Origin: Desulfovibrionaceae bacterium
GTDB taxonomy: Bacteria > Desulfobacterota > Desulfovibrionia > Desulfovibrionales > Desulfovibrionaceae
NCBI GenBank assembly: GCA_016932995.1
Contig: JAFGBU010000037.1
Span: 1 to 61,951, forward strand
Length of the DNA: 61,951 bases
Direction: 5' to 3'
The translations under genes and the position numbers were made by a program. Shown here piece by piece: positions 8,627 through 18,970 of this stretch. Below the pieces are notes generated by a model. It saw nothing but the letters and a program-made list of their open reading frames with translations, did not search any database and had not been told where the DNA came from. How positions within the stretch are numbered: position 1 is the stretch's first letter; the number at the start of each line of letters is the position of its first letter.

Positions 8627-8702
8627 TGGTGCCGAGGGACAGAATTGAACTGCCGACACGGGGATTTTCAGTCCCCTGCTCTACCGACTGAGCTACCTCG
8701 GC
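8627..8702 (-). tRNA. tRNA-Phe (anticodon GAA)
   Basis: The 76-nt minus-strand sequence folds into a standard cloverleaf: acceptor GCCGAGG paired with CCTCGGC, D arm GCTC/GAGC, anticodon stem GGGGA/TCCCC with loop CTGAAAA giving anticodon GAA, variable loop GTGTC, and T arm GGCAG/CTGTC with loop TTCAATT. The CCA end is encoded. It is a single-gene unit with its own terminator. Its 3' end points at the CRISPR-Cas block, the usual side for island integration. Confidence 0.97.
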
Positions 8703-8787
8703 GCCCGGTGAGGGGCAACTTGTAACCGATCAAACCGCACCTTGGCAAGGCCCTTTTGACCCGCGACCGCCAGACAGGGCGCCGAAG

Positions 8788-10539
8788 TCACTGCTCCGGC
8801 TCCTCCCGGCCCAGCTCCCTGATCGCCTCGGCGTAGGCCCGCCTCAGCCTTTCCATGTACCCCGCGTCCACCGGACCCTTGGCCGAGACCACCTCGCTGA
8901 AGCGCTTGGGGATGCGCGCCTCTTCCGGGTCGTACCCGGTGCGCAGCCGCGTGCGCCAGCGCAGTCTGCGCATGTCCTCGGCCACCCGGCCCATGTTCTC
9001 GGCCAGCCCCTTGTACCCCACGCAGCGCAGGGCCTCGGCCAGGAGCTCGTCCTTGTACACCCCGCGCGAGAACAGGCAGGCCACCATGCAGTTCAAAAAG
9101 ACCCGCTCCGGCTCGTTGGAGACCAGAAACGCCACGTCGCGCTCCAGGTCCCGGTCCAGGTGCTTCTGCTCAAAGGAGTAGGCGCTGGTGTCCAGGTGCG
9201 AGTGCCTGAAGCCCAGGGCCTCGGCCACGAAAAAGACCTCGCCCGTGGCGTAGCCGGCCATCTCCTGGCCGAGCACGCAGGCAAAGTCCCGGCCCCCGTA
9301 CTCCTCGGCCGCGACCAGGGCCCCCTGGGCCAGCCGGGCGTAAAAATCGTTCTCCGCCCGGCCCAGGCGCTCCACGGCCCGCCTGAAGGCCTCGGCGTCG
9401 CCGAAGCGCAGGGCCTCGCCGGTCTGGTCCGGGCCGATGAGCCCCTTTTCCGAGGCCTCCGCGGCCCAGGCCAGGGCCACGCCCGCGGACATCACGTCCA
9501 GGCCCATGCGCTCCACGCTGTCCATGATCTTGAGCACGTCAAAGGCGTTGGTCACCCCGAGCATGGACCCGGTGGAGAAGATGGGCTCGTAGTCATAGGG
9601 CACCTGGCGGTACAGGTACTGGTTGTCGGTCATGAACTTCTCGCGCACAAAGCCCACGTGGATGCAGCCCACCGGGCAGCCCGCGCAGGCCGCGTTGCGC
9701 AGCAGGGTCTGGTCCGCGAAGCGCTCGCCGCTGATCCCCTCGATGGCCGGGTCCGAGGTCTGCTGGAGGTTGCGCCAGGGCAGGGCCTTGGCCGTGTTCA
9801 GGGCGGCCATGTTCCCGGCCGTGCCCAGGCTGTGGTACTTGCCCATCATGTGCGTGTTCGTGAGCTGAGTGTATATCTCCTTGAAAAGCTTCGCGTACTC
9901 CTTGCCCGGGGGCAGGTCGAAGGCCGCGTCCCCGCCTATGGCCACGGCCTTGACCTTTTTCGCCCCCAGGACCGCGCCGGCCCCGAGCCGGCCGAAGTGC
10001 CGGAAGGTGTCCACGTTCACGCAGGCCATGGCCGAGCGCCGCTCCCCGGCCGGGCCGATGCGCAGGATGCTCCGGTTGCCCGAGCCCGGGAACATGCGCC
10101 GCAGGTACTTGCCCGAGACCAGCACGTCCTTGCCCCACAGGAAGTGGGCGTCCATGATCTCCATGTGCCTCGCGCCCACGGACACGCAGCACGGCCGGTC
10201 GGACCGGCCGACCAGGACCAGGGCGTCCAGGTCCGCGAAGCGCATGGCCAGGGCCGAGCGGCCCCCGGCGTGGCTCTCGGCGTACTGGTCGTGATACGGG
10301 GACTTGAACGCGGCCACGGTCTTGCTCATGAGCGGGAAGTAGCCGGTCAGGGGCCCGATGGCCAGGATGAAGGGCTGATCCGGGTCGTCCCAGGGCCTGT
10401 CGGCCCGGCCGTAGAGGCCGAAGAGCAGGGCGGCCAGGCCGCTGCCCCCGGCGTATCGGTCGCGGCCCTCCACGCGCTCCACCCGGGCCCTGCCCTGGCC
10501 CAGGTCCACGACCATGACCCTGAAGTGGTCCCGGATCAT
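8788..10539 (-). CDS. aor: Tungsten-containing aldehyde:ferredoxin oxidoreductase
   Basis: Encodes 583 aa from ATG 10539, which overlaps the stop of the upstream ferredoxin gene (ATGA); the frame is open further upstream but that part is only the ferredoxin gene read out of frame. The protein has the AOR N-terminal tungstopterin domain (GPLTGYFPLMSKTVAAFKSP), the GRLGAGAVLGAKKVKA segment, and the 4Fe-4S cysteines C285-C288-C292 (CAGCPVGC) with a distal FLNCMVAC (C484/C488). AOR oxidises aldehydes to carboxylic acids and passes electrons to ferredoxin in the cytoplasm. The adjacent ferredoxin-like protein is the probable partner; the acetate-activating acs lies a few kb away. Confidence 0.93.
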   Translation of the reverse strand: MIRDHFRVMVVDLGQGRARVERVEGRDRYAGGSGLAALLFGLYGRADRPWDDPDQPFILAIGPLTGYFPLMSKTVAAFKSPYHDQYAESHAGGRSALAMRFADLDALVLVGRSDRPCCVSVGARHMEIMDAHFLWGKDVLVSGKYLRRMFPGSGNRSILRIGPAGERRSAMACVNVDTFRHFGRLGAGAVLGAKKVKAVAIGGDAAFDLPPGKEYAKLFKEIYTQLTNTHMMGKYHSLGTAGNMAALNTAKALPWRNLQQTSDPAIEGISGERFADQTLLRNAACAGCPVGCIHVGFVREKFMTDNQYLYRQVPYDYEPIFSTGSMLGVTNAFDVLKIMDSVERMGLDVMSAGVALAWAAEASEKGLIGPDQTGEALRFGDAEAFRRAVERLGRAENDFYARLAQGALVAAEEYGGRDFACVLGQEMAGYATGEVFFVAEALGFRHSHLDTSAYSFEQKHLDRDLERDVAFLVSNEPERVFLNCMVACLFSRGVYKDELLAEALRCVGYKGLAENMGRVAEDMRRLRWRTRLRTGYDPEEARIPKRFSEVVSAKGPVDAGYMERLRRAYAEAIRELGREEPEQ

Positions 10540-10970
10540 GACTCGCCCTCCTCGGGCCCGTTGCCAGGGGCCTCGGCCAGCTCCAGACAGCCGTGGGGGC
10601 AAAAGCCCGCGCAGCGGCCGCAGTGGATGCAGACAAAGGGCCGTCCGGTCTCGTCCAAGAAGATCGCGTCCACCGGGCAGGCCCCGGCGCACTCCCCGCA
10701 GCGGATGCACAGCTCGGGCTTGACCTTGACCCCGCCGCCCTTTCGCGGGCTGAAGCTGCCCGTGGGGCAGGCCAGGGCGCAGGGCGGCGGATCGCAGGCC
10801 AGGCAATGGCAGGCCTCGAAGCCCGTGGTCACCCCGCCCGAGGACCGGATGCGGATGCCCGAGGCGTTCCAGGACAGGAGCCCGTGCACCAGCCTGGCGC
10901 AGGCCAGGGCGCAGGAGTGACACCCGATGCAGCGCTCCATGCGCGGCGCGGTCAAAATCTTCATGGGCAA
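10536..10970 (-). CDS. Polyferredoxin-like 4Fe-4S protein, AOR electron-transfer partner
   Basis: Encodes 144 aa with four cysteine groups: CIGCHSCALAC near residue 14, CHCLACDPPPCALAC near 54, CIRCGECAGAC near 87 and CIHCGRCAGFCPHGC near 113, enough for four 4Fe-4S clusters as in HycB/DmsB-type subunits. No signal peptide or Tat motif is seen, so it should be cytoplasmic. It ends in a four-base overlap with aor and begins three bases after the pat stop, so it probably carries electrons between AOR and a further acceptor. A second Met at codon 3 could be the real start. Confidence 0.9.
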   Translation of the reverse strand: MPMKILTAPRMERCIGCHSCALACARLVHGLLSWNASGIRIRSSGGVTTGFEACHCLACDPPPCALACPTGSFSPRKGGGVKVKPELCIRCGECAGACPVDAIFLDETGRPFVCIHCGRCAGFCPHGCLELAEAPGNGPEEGES

Positions 10971-10973
10971 AGA

Positions 10974-13703
10974 CTACCTGTTGGGGGCTTCCGCGTCCAG
11001 CGCCTTGTTTTGCTTGCCGAAATCCAGGACCATGTCCACCAGGTCCGGATCCTCGCGGCTGGGGCCGACCTCAAAGCCGAACTTCCTGGACAGGCCGACC
11101 ATGCCCTTGTTCTCGACCATGGTCTGGCCCTTGATCACCGCCGTGCCCCGGTCCCGGGTGTAGCGGATGCTCTTTTCGAAGAGCAGGCTGCCCAGGCCCT
11201 GGCGCTTCTGGTCCGAGCGGACCACAATGGCGAACTCGGCCTCGGAGTTGTCCGGCTTGGTGGCCGTGCGGGACACGCCCAGGGTCTCGGGCCGGTTGTG
11301 CTCGTCGAGCGAGGTGGCGATGAAGGCCATCTCCCGGTCGTAGTCGATCTGGGTGAACCGGGCCAGGTCCTTGTGGTCGAACTCGCGGCGGACCACCCCG
11401 AAGAACCTGAGCCTGAGGTCGTCGTCGGAAAGCCTGGCCAGGAACTCGCGGTGCGTGGCCTCGTCCTCGGGCCGGATCGGACGCAGGGTGACCTTGCGGC
11501 CGCTTTTCAGGGTCACGCACTCCTCCAGCTCGCGCGGATAGGGCCTGATGGCCAGGCGGCCGTGGCCCGGCCCGCCGGCCCGGGCCACCCTGATCTCCGC
11601 GTCCAGGGCCAGGACCCCCTGCTCGTCGGCGTACAGGGGGTTGATGTCCAGCCCGGCCACCTGGGGCACGTCGATGAGCAGCTGGGAGACCTGGATCAGG
11701 GTCAGGCAGACGTCGTCGATGTCCGCGGCCGGGTGCGAGGGCGTGCCCGAGAGCAGCCTGGATATCCTGGTCCGGTTCACGACCTCGTTGGCCAGGCTCA
11801 TGTTCAGGGGCGGCATGGTCACGGCCCGGTCCCCGACCTTTTCCCTGGCCATGCCCCCGTGGCCGAAGTGGATCACCGGCCCGAACACCGCGTCGACCTC
11901 CGCGGAGATGAACAGCTCGTGGGCCCCGGGCCTGCGCCCCATCTTCTGGACCGTAAAGCCCTCTATGTAGGCGTCGGGCCGCTGGTGGGAGACCCTGGCC
12001 AGGATGCCGGCCGCGGACTCCCAGACCTGCTCCGGGGTCTCCAGGTCCAGGACCACCCCGCCGACGTCAAAGGGCTGGCTTATCTGCGGGGACCTGAGCT
12101 TGAGGGCCACGGGGTAGCCCAGATCGTCCGCGGCGATGACCGCGTCCCTGGCCGAGACCGCTATGCGCGTGTCCACCACCGGGATGCCGTAGGCCGCGAG
12201 CATGTCCCGGGCCTCGGGCTCGGTCAGGGTGTCCCGGCCCTCGGCCAGGACCGCCTCGGCCACGGCCCTGGCCTTGGTGGTGTCCGGAAAGAAGTCCGTG
12301 GGCAGGGAGTCCGGGGTCTCCATGAGCATTTCCTGGTTGCGCCGGAAGTCGACCATGTACAGATAGGCCCGAATGGCGTTGTCCGGGGTCTCGTAGGTCG
12401 GTATGCCCGCGTCCGTGAATATCTGGCGGGCCTTCTGGGCCGCGCCCGTGCCCTGCCAGGAGGTCAGGACCATGCGCTTGACCTTTTTCAGGGACTCGGC
12501 CACGGCCCTGGCCACCTCCACCTCGGGCAGGGCCGCGAAGGGCGCGTGCATCACCAATACCGCGTCCACGGCCTTGTCCTTGAGCAGCGCGCCGATGACC
12601 TCGGCGTAGACCCTGCCTCCGGAGTCGAAGCGGATGCCCACCGGATTGGCCCGCGACCACTGCTCCCCGCAGATGTCGTCAATGGCCGTCCTGGTCTGGA
12701 CGGACAGGTCGGCCAGCCTGCCGCCGCCGGAAAGCAGGGCGTCCGCGGCCAGGACGCCCAGGCTCGTGCCGTTGGTCAGGATGGCCAGCCGGTCCCCGCG
12801 CACCGGCTTGAGCCCGGCCAGGGCCTGGGCCGCGTCGAACAGGCCGTCCACGGTCTGGACCCTGAGCATGCCCGCCCTGCGGAAGGCCAGGTCGTATATG
12901 TCGCCCGGACAGACCCGATTCCGGCACTCGGGCGCCCCGGTCTCGGCGAGCATGGCGGCCAGGGCCTGGCCGGGCCGGATGACCAGCACGGGCTTGTTCC
13001 GCGAGGCGGCCCGGGCCGCGGACATGAAGTTGCGGGCGTCGCGCACGGACTCGATATACAAGAGGATGGACCGGGTCAGGGGGTCCGAGGCCAGGTAGTC
13101 GAGCACGTCGCTGAAGCCCACGTCGATGCGCGAGCCCAGGGAGACCACGTGGGAAAAGCCTATGCCGTGGGTCTTGGCCCAGTCCAGGACCGTGGTGAAC
13201 AGGCTGTCGGACTGGGAGACAAAGGCGATGTTCCCGGGCAGGACGCTGGTGTGCGACAGGCTGGCGTTCAGGTTCAGGGACGGGACCATGAAGCCCAGGC
13301 ACTTGGGGCCCAGGATGCGCACCTCGGGCGGGCCGGCTATGGACAGGATGGTCTCGCGCACGTCCTGGCGCTCCTCCGCGTCCATGCCCATAAACCCCGC
13401 GCCGATCAGAGCCACGGCCCTGGTGCCGCGCTCCTTGAGGCGCATGACTATCTCGGGAACGTCGGAAAGCGGCCGGCAGACAATGGCCAGGTCCGGGGTC
13501 TTGGGCAGGTCCATGACCCGGCGGTAGGTCAGGACCCCGGCAATGGCCTCGGCCTCGTCGCTCACCGGCATGACCGGGCCCGCGAACCCGCCGCCCATGA
13601 TGTTCTTCATCACGATGTTGCCGGGGTTGGCCGGATCATTGGTCGCCCCGATGACGGCCACGGACTTCGGCTGGAACAGGTGACCTAGGTTGACAACGCC
13701 CAT
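10974..13703 (-). CDS. pat: Pat-type protein lysine acetyltransferase (inactive NDP-forming acyl-CoA synthetase fused to GNAT)
   Basis: Encodes 909 aa. It has a CoA-binding Rossmann start (FQPKSVAVIGATNDPANPG), a succinyl-CoA-ligase-like part with SQSDSLF and VSLGSRIDVGFSDVLDYL, an ATP-grasp part, and a C-terminal GNAT domain (about 740-909) with the acetyl-CoA loop QKRQGLGSLLFEK. In true ADP-forming acyl-CoA synthetases the phosphohistidine sits in SHTG; here the aligned residues are AETG with Glu254, so the synthetase is probably dead and regulatory, as in Pat/PatZ. The family acetylates the catalytic lysine of acetyl-CoA synthetase, and acs is divergent 229 bp away. The ferredoxin and aor genes follow on the same strand. 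Confidence 0.88.
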   Translation of the reverse strand: MGVVNLGHLFQPKSVAVIGATNDPANPGNIVMKNIMGGGFAGPVMPVSDEAEAIAGVLTYRRVMDLPKTPDLAIVCRPLSDVPEIVMRLKERGTRAVALIGAGFMGMDAEERQDVRETILSIAGPPEVRILGPKCLGFMVPSLNLNASLSHTSVLPGNIAFVSQSDSLFTTVLDWAKTHGIGFSHVVSLGSRIDVGFSDVLDYLASDPLTRSILLYIESVRDARNFMSAARAASRNKPVLVIRPGQALAAMLAETGAPECRNRVCPGDIYDLAFRRAGMLRVQTVDGLFDAAQALAGLKPVRGDRLAILTNGTSLGVLAADALLSGGGRLADLSVQTRTAIDDICGEQWSRANPVGIRFDSGGRVYAEVIGALLKDKAVDAVLVMHAPFAALPEVEVARAVAESLKKVKRMVLTSWQGTGAAQKARQIFTDAGIPTYETPDNAIRAYLYMVDFRRNQEMLMETPDSLPTDFFPDTTKARAVAEAVLAEGRDTLTEPEARDMLAAYGIPVVDTRIAVSARDAVIAADDLGYPVALKLRSPQISQPFDVGGVVLDLETPEQVWESAAGILARVSHQRPDAYIEGFTVQKMGRRPGAHELFISAEVDAVFGPVIHFGHGGMAREKVGDRAVTMPPLNMSLANEVVNRTRISRLLSGTPSHPAADIDDVCLTLIQVSQLLIDVPQVAGLDINPLYADEQGVLALDAEIRVARAGGPGHGRLAIRPYPRELEECVTLKSGRKVTLRPIRPEDEATHREFLARLSDDDLRLRFFGVVRREFDHKDLARFTQIDYDREMAFIATSLDEHNRPETLGVSRTATKPDNSEAEFAIVVRSDQKRQGLGSLLFEKSIRYTRDRGTAVIKGQTMVENKGMVGLSRKFGFEVGPSREDPDLVDMVLDFGKQNKALDAEAPNR

Positions 13704-13792
13704 AGTCCTCCCGGATAAAAAGGCCGCGGCCGGGCCCGATTCCGGGTCCGTTGCCGTTCACTGCGCGTTTTACAACCGTTTACCAAAAAAAC

Positions 13793-13821
13793 TTGGGGAT
13801 TGAAATTGGAGAATATATAGA
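13793..13821 (+). promoter_or_regulatory. Possible sigma-70 promoter of acs
   Basis: TTGGGG at 13793-13798, a 17-bp AT-rich spacer and TATAGA at 13816-13821 lie in the divergent pat-acs interval, about 110 bp before the acs start. The -10 is good and the -35 only half matches. Confidence 0.4.
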
Positions 13822-13828
13822 GCATAAC

Positions 13829-13848
13829 CATGCGCTAATCCGCGCATG
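13829..13848 (+). promoter_or_regulatory. Short inverted repeat in the acs upstream region
   Basis: CATGCGC (13829-13835) and GCGCATG (13842-13848) form a perfect 7-bp inverted repeat around TAATCC, just past the proposed acs promoter. It could be an operator or a leader RNA hairpin; nothing in the sequence decides between them. Confidence 0.35.
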
Positions 13849-13932
13849 ACCGGCCCATCCACACTGAACGCGCCCGGGGGCCCCGGTCCCGGGGCAAAAT
13901 GTTTTGCGCAAAGGAGTAGCAGGAGTACAGCG

Positions 13933-15921
<1,989 letters not shown>

Positions 15922-15934
15922 GACGCAACAGCAA

Positions 15935-15966
15935 ACAGGGGGGCCTGCCGGCCCCCCTGTTTTTTG
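15935..15966 (+). terminator. Rho-independent terminator of acs
   Basis: A perfect 11-bp stem (15935-15945 ACAGGGGGGCC with 15950-15960) and a TGCC loop are followed by a T tract at 15960-15965. It starts 13 bases past the acs stop. Confidence 0.93.
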
Positions 15967-15972
15967 CCGGCC

Positions 15973-16000
15973 TTGACAATCCCGCCCGTACTGATACCTT
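15973..16000 (+). promoter_or_regulatory. Probable promoter of the DUF4390-ntrY operon
   Basis: A consensus TTGACA (15973-15978) lies directly after the acs terminator, with TACCTT at 15995-16000 after a 16-bp spacer, or ATACCT one base earlier. It is the only strong -35 in the interval before the operon. Confidence 0.5.
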
Positions 16001-16065
16001 TTTTCCGCCAAGGCGAGACCCACTCCCGGAACACGGGCCTCGGCCCGGGAGCAAGACAAGACGAC

Positions 16066-16677
16066 TTGAACGCATCGCCCTCCAAAACATCCTTGCCGGC
16101 CGTTTGCAGGCCGCGGCCGGCCGTCCGCGCGGCCCTGGTCCTGGCCCTGGTCCTGGCCTTCGCGGCCCAGGCCGCGCCCGGCCTGTGCCAGTCCCTGAAC
16201 CTCAGGGACCTGGTCGTGGACAACCAGGCCGGCACGCTCACCGCCAGGTTCGGGGTCCTGGTCGGAGGGGCCAAGGAGGTGGCCGAGAGCCTGGAGGACG
16301 GCGCGGTCCTGGCCCTGACCTGCCAGGCCAGGCTCTACCAGCGCCGCGACTACTGGCTCGACGGCCTGCGCGCGGAAAACACCTTTGTCAGCAGGCTGCG
16401 CCTGGACTCCCTGACCAGGGAGTTCGTGCTGGACATCCCCGGACGCGAGGCCCCGCTCAAAAACAAGGACCTGGAGGCCCTGCTGGCCGAGGGCTGGAGC
16501 GACATCGGCCTGTCCCTCGGGCCCTGGAACGCGCTCAGACACGGCGCGTCCTACAGCCTGGGCCTGGACGTCAAGCTCAACCAGGCCGACATCCCCAACT
16601 GGTTCAAAAGACTCCTCTTCTTCTGGTCCTGGGACGTGATTCCGGCCACCTCGTACAAGCTGGACTTCAAGTACTAG
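16066..16677 (+). CDS. DUF4390-family exported protein
   Basis: From TTG 16066 this gives 203 aa. A hydrophobic stretch VRAALVLALVLAFAAQAAPGLCQS forms an N-terminal signal sequence, and the mature part LNLRDLVVDNQAGTLTARFGVLV... through WFKRLLFFWSWDVIPATSYKLDFKY is the DUF4390 pattern of beta strands. The family has no established function but is commonly found before NtrY-type kinases; here ntrY begins four bases later. The frame is open back to 15964, which lies inside the acs terminator, so a later non-ATG start is needed. The start is the least certain part. Confidence 0.7.
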   Translation: MNASPSKTSLPAVCRPRPAVRAALVLALVLAFAAQAAPGLCQSLNLRDLVVDNQAGTLTARFGVLVGGAKEVAESLEDGAVLALTCQARLYQRRDYWLDGLRAENTFVSRLRLDSLTREFVLDIPGREAPLKNKDLEALLAEGWSDIGLSLGPWNALRHGASYSLGLDVKLNQADIPNWFKRLLFFWSWDVIPATSYKLDFKY

Positions 16678-16681
16678 GGAC

Positions 16682-18877
16682 ATGGTCGAAGAGCTCATAG
16701 ACATAAGCACGCCCTCGCAAAAGGACCTCTCCCGGCGCAGGCGGGAGCTCATCCTGGCCCTGGGCTGCTTCGGGGTCATCGCCCTGCTGACCTACGTGGA
16801 GCTCAGGTTCATCGGGGTCAACTCCTACCTGTTCCTGGGCCTGTTCAACCTGAACTTCATCCTCCTGCTCCTGGTCCTGTTCCTGGTCACCCGCAACGCG
16901 GTCAAGCTGATCCTCGAACGCCGGCGCAACGTGCTCGGGTCCAAGCTCCGGACCAGGCTCGTCCTGGCCCTGATCTCCCTGTCCATCATCCCCACCCTGC
17001 TCATGTTCCTGCTCTCGGTGAAGTTCGTGCAGACCTCGGTGGACTACTGGTTCAAGGCCCAGGTGGAGGACTCCATGGTCCAGGCCCTGGACCTGGGCCG
17101 GGCCTTCTACGCCTCGGCCCAGAAGCGCCTGGAGCGGCGGGGCAAGAACATGATCGCGGACATCCGGGCCAAGGAGTTCGCCTGGGGCGGCAAGGCCATG
17201 GACCGCTACCTGGACGAGAAGTACGCCGAGTACGACCTGGCCCTTTTGGGCGTGGTCACGCCCGAGGGCAAGGACCAGAACCAGCACGCCGCCGGATCCT
17301 GGGACCAGGCCTGGCGGGAGATCAAGGAGCGCATCGACTGGGAGGCCCTGAAAAAGACCCCGGGCTACTGGTCCACGCTCCTGCCCACGCCCAGCGAAGA
17401 CCTGATCGTGGGCATGACCCCGGTGGACGAGGGCCGCACCGGGTACCTGCTGCTCGGCGAGTCCATCGGCGAGGGCCTGCTCTACAAGCTCGACCAGGTG
17501 GTCAGGGGCCTGGATGACTACAAGAAGCTCAAGACCTTGAAATATCCTTGGAAAATGACCCTGTATCTGACCCTGGGGGTGATGACCCTGCTGATCATCC
17601 TCGGGGCCATCTGGTTCGGGTTCCGGGTCGCCAAGGAGCTCTCCGAACCGGTCCAGGCCCTGGCCGCGGGCACCGAACGGGTGGCCCGGGGCGACCTCTC
17701 GGTGCGCCTGGAGGACCGCTCGGACGACGAGATCGGCTTCCTGGTCCGGTCCTTCAACCGCATGACCGAGGACCTGGCCCAGAGCAGGGCCAGCCTGCAG
17801 ACCGCCAACCTGCGCCTGGCCCAGCAGAACCAGGAGCTCGAGCAGCGCGGCCGGTACATCGAGGCGGTGCTGGACAACATCACCGCCGGGGTCGTCTCCA
17901 TGGACGCCGAGGGCCGCATCGGCACGGTGAACAAGGCCGCCGAGGCCATGCTGGGCATCGACGCCCGGACCCTGATCGGCAAGCAGCCCCTGGCCCTTTT
18001 GCGCAACGAGTTCGCCGAGCTCCTGCGCGAGGCCCTGGAGCAGATGGCCGTCAGCCCGTCGTCCCAGTGGCAGCGCCAGATCGACCTGACCATCAGGGGC
18101 CGCCACGTGAGGCTCTTGGTCAACGTGGTCGCCCTGAGCACGGAGCAGGGCGCGGACGCGGGCACCGTGGCCGTGTTCGAGGACATCACCGAGCTGGAGA
18201 AGATCCAGCGCCTGGCCGCCTGGCGCGAGGTGGCCCGGCGCATCGCCCACGAGATCAAGAACCCGCTCACGCCCATCAAGCTCTCGGCCCAGAGGCTCCA
18301 GAGGCGCTTCGAGGACCTGGCCGGGGACCAGGTCTTTGACGAGTGCACCAAGCTCATCGTCCGCCAGGTCGAGCGGCTGCAGCAGATGGTCACCGAGTTC
18401 TCCAGCTACGCCAAGCTGCCCGAGGCCGTGCCCAAGCCGGACTTCCTGGCCCCGGTCCTGGAGGAGGTCGTGGCCCTGTTCGAGACCTCGCACCGCCAGA
18501 TCGCCTGGAAGATGGTCTTCAAGACCCCGATCCAGGAGCTGCCCTTTGACCGCGAGGGCCTGCGCAGGGTGTTCATAAACCTGTTGACCAACGCGGCCGA
18601 GGCCCTTGAAGGCCGGGACGACGGCGAGGTCGTGGTCACCGCGGCCGAGGACCGGGACGCGGGCCGGGTCCGGGTCGCGGTGGCCGACAACGGCCCGGGC
18701 TTCTCGCCCCAGGAGTCGGCGCGCATGTTCGAGCCCTACTTCTCCAGCAAAAAGGGCGGCACCGGACTGGGCCTGACCATCGTCAGGAGCATAATCAACG
18801 ACCACAAGGGCAGGATCAGCGTCGCGCCCAACTCGCCCACCGGCTCGGTGTTCATAGTCGAGCTGCCCGCGGGCTAG
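16682..18877 (+). CDS. ntrY: NtrY-type membrane sensor histidine kinase
   Basis: Encodes 731 aa: three hydrophobic segments in the first 115 residues (about 24-43, 48-69, 92-114), an extracytoplasmic region of about 175 aa, another membrane segment (about 292-312), HAMP (313-365), PAS (about 392-505), the HisKA H-box RRIAHEIKNPLTPIKLSAQR with His523, and an HATPase with NLLTNAAEAL, DNGPGF and GGTGLGLTIV. All kinase boxes are intact. NtrY kinases phosphorylate NtrX-class sigma-54 activators. The expected partner ntrX is in the same transcription unit but two genes downstream, after an epimerase-like gene and an HD-GYP gene. Confidence 0.9.
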   Translation: MVEELIDISTPSQKDLSRRRRELILALGCFGVIALLTYVELRFIGVNSYLFLGLFNLNFILLLLVLFLVTRNAVKLILERRRNVLGSKLRTRLVLALISLSIIPTLLMFLLSVKFVQTSVDYWFKAQVEDSMVQALDLGRAFYASAQKRLERRGKNMIADIRAKEFAWGGKAMDRYLDEKYAEYDLALLGVVTPEGKDQNQHAAGSWDQAWREIKERIDWEALKKTPGYWSTLLPTPSEDLIVGMTPVDEGRTGYLLLGESIGEGLLYKLDQVVRGLDDYKKLKTLKYPWKMTLYLTLGVMTLLIILGAIWFGFRVAKELSEPVQALAAGTERVARGDLSVRLEDRSDDEIGFLVRSFNRMTEDLAQSRASLQTANLRLAQQNQELEQRGRYIEAVLDNITAGVVSMDAEGRIGTVNKAAEAMLGIDARTLIGKQPLALLRNEFAELLREALEQMAVSPSSQWQRQIDLTIRGRHVRLLVNVVALSTEQGADAGTVAVFEDITELEKIQRLAAWREVARRIAHEIKNPLTPIKLSAQRLQRRFEDLAGDQVFDECTKLIVRQVERLQQMVTEFSSYAKLPEAVPKPDFLAPVLEEVVALFETSHRQIAWKMVFKTPIQELPFDREGLRRVFINLLTNAAEALEGRDDGEVVVTAAEDRDAGRVRVAVADNGPGFSPQESARMFEPYFSSKKGGTGLGLTIVRSIINDHKGRISVAPNSPTGSVFIVELPAG

Positions 18878-18970
18878 CCGGTCTTTTCCCCCTGGCTTGT
18901 CTTTGTCCCTGAAAAAGGGCTAACCTCGCATTTCAAGGTCCGGACCTTTCGCAAGACCAGGGAGCGGGGC

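Noticed and set aside
10536-10539. A fused ferredoxin-AOR protein suggested by an open frame continuing upstream of aor
   Set aside because: The upstream part is the ferredoxin gene read out of frame; the ATGA overlap explains both genes as separate proteins.
10593-13688. A 1,031-codon open frame on the plus strand across pat and the ferredoxin gene
   Set aside because: It lies antisense to genes with clear domains, is low complexity (Gly, His, Gln, Val, Arg) and arises from GC-rich third positions.
15964-16065. A longer N-terminus for the DUF4390 protein
   Set aside because: It would begin inside the acs terminator and contain the promoter, and lacks family similarity.
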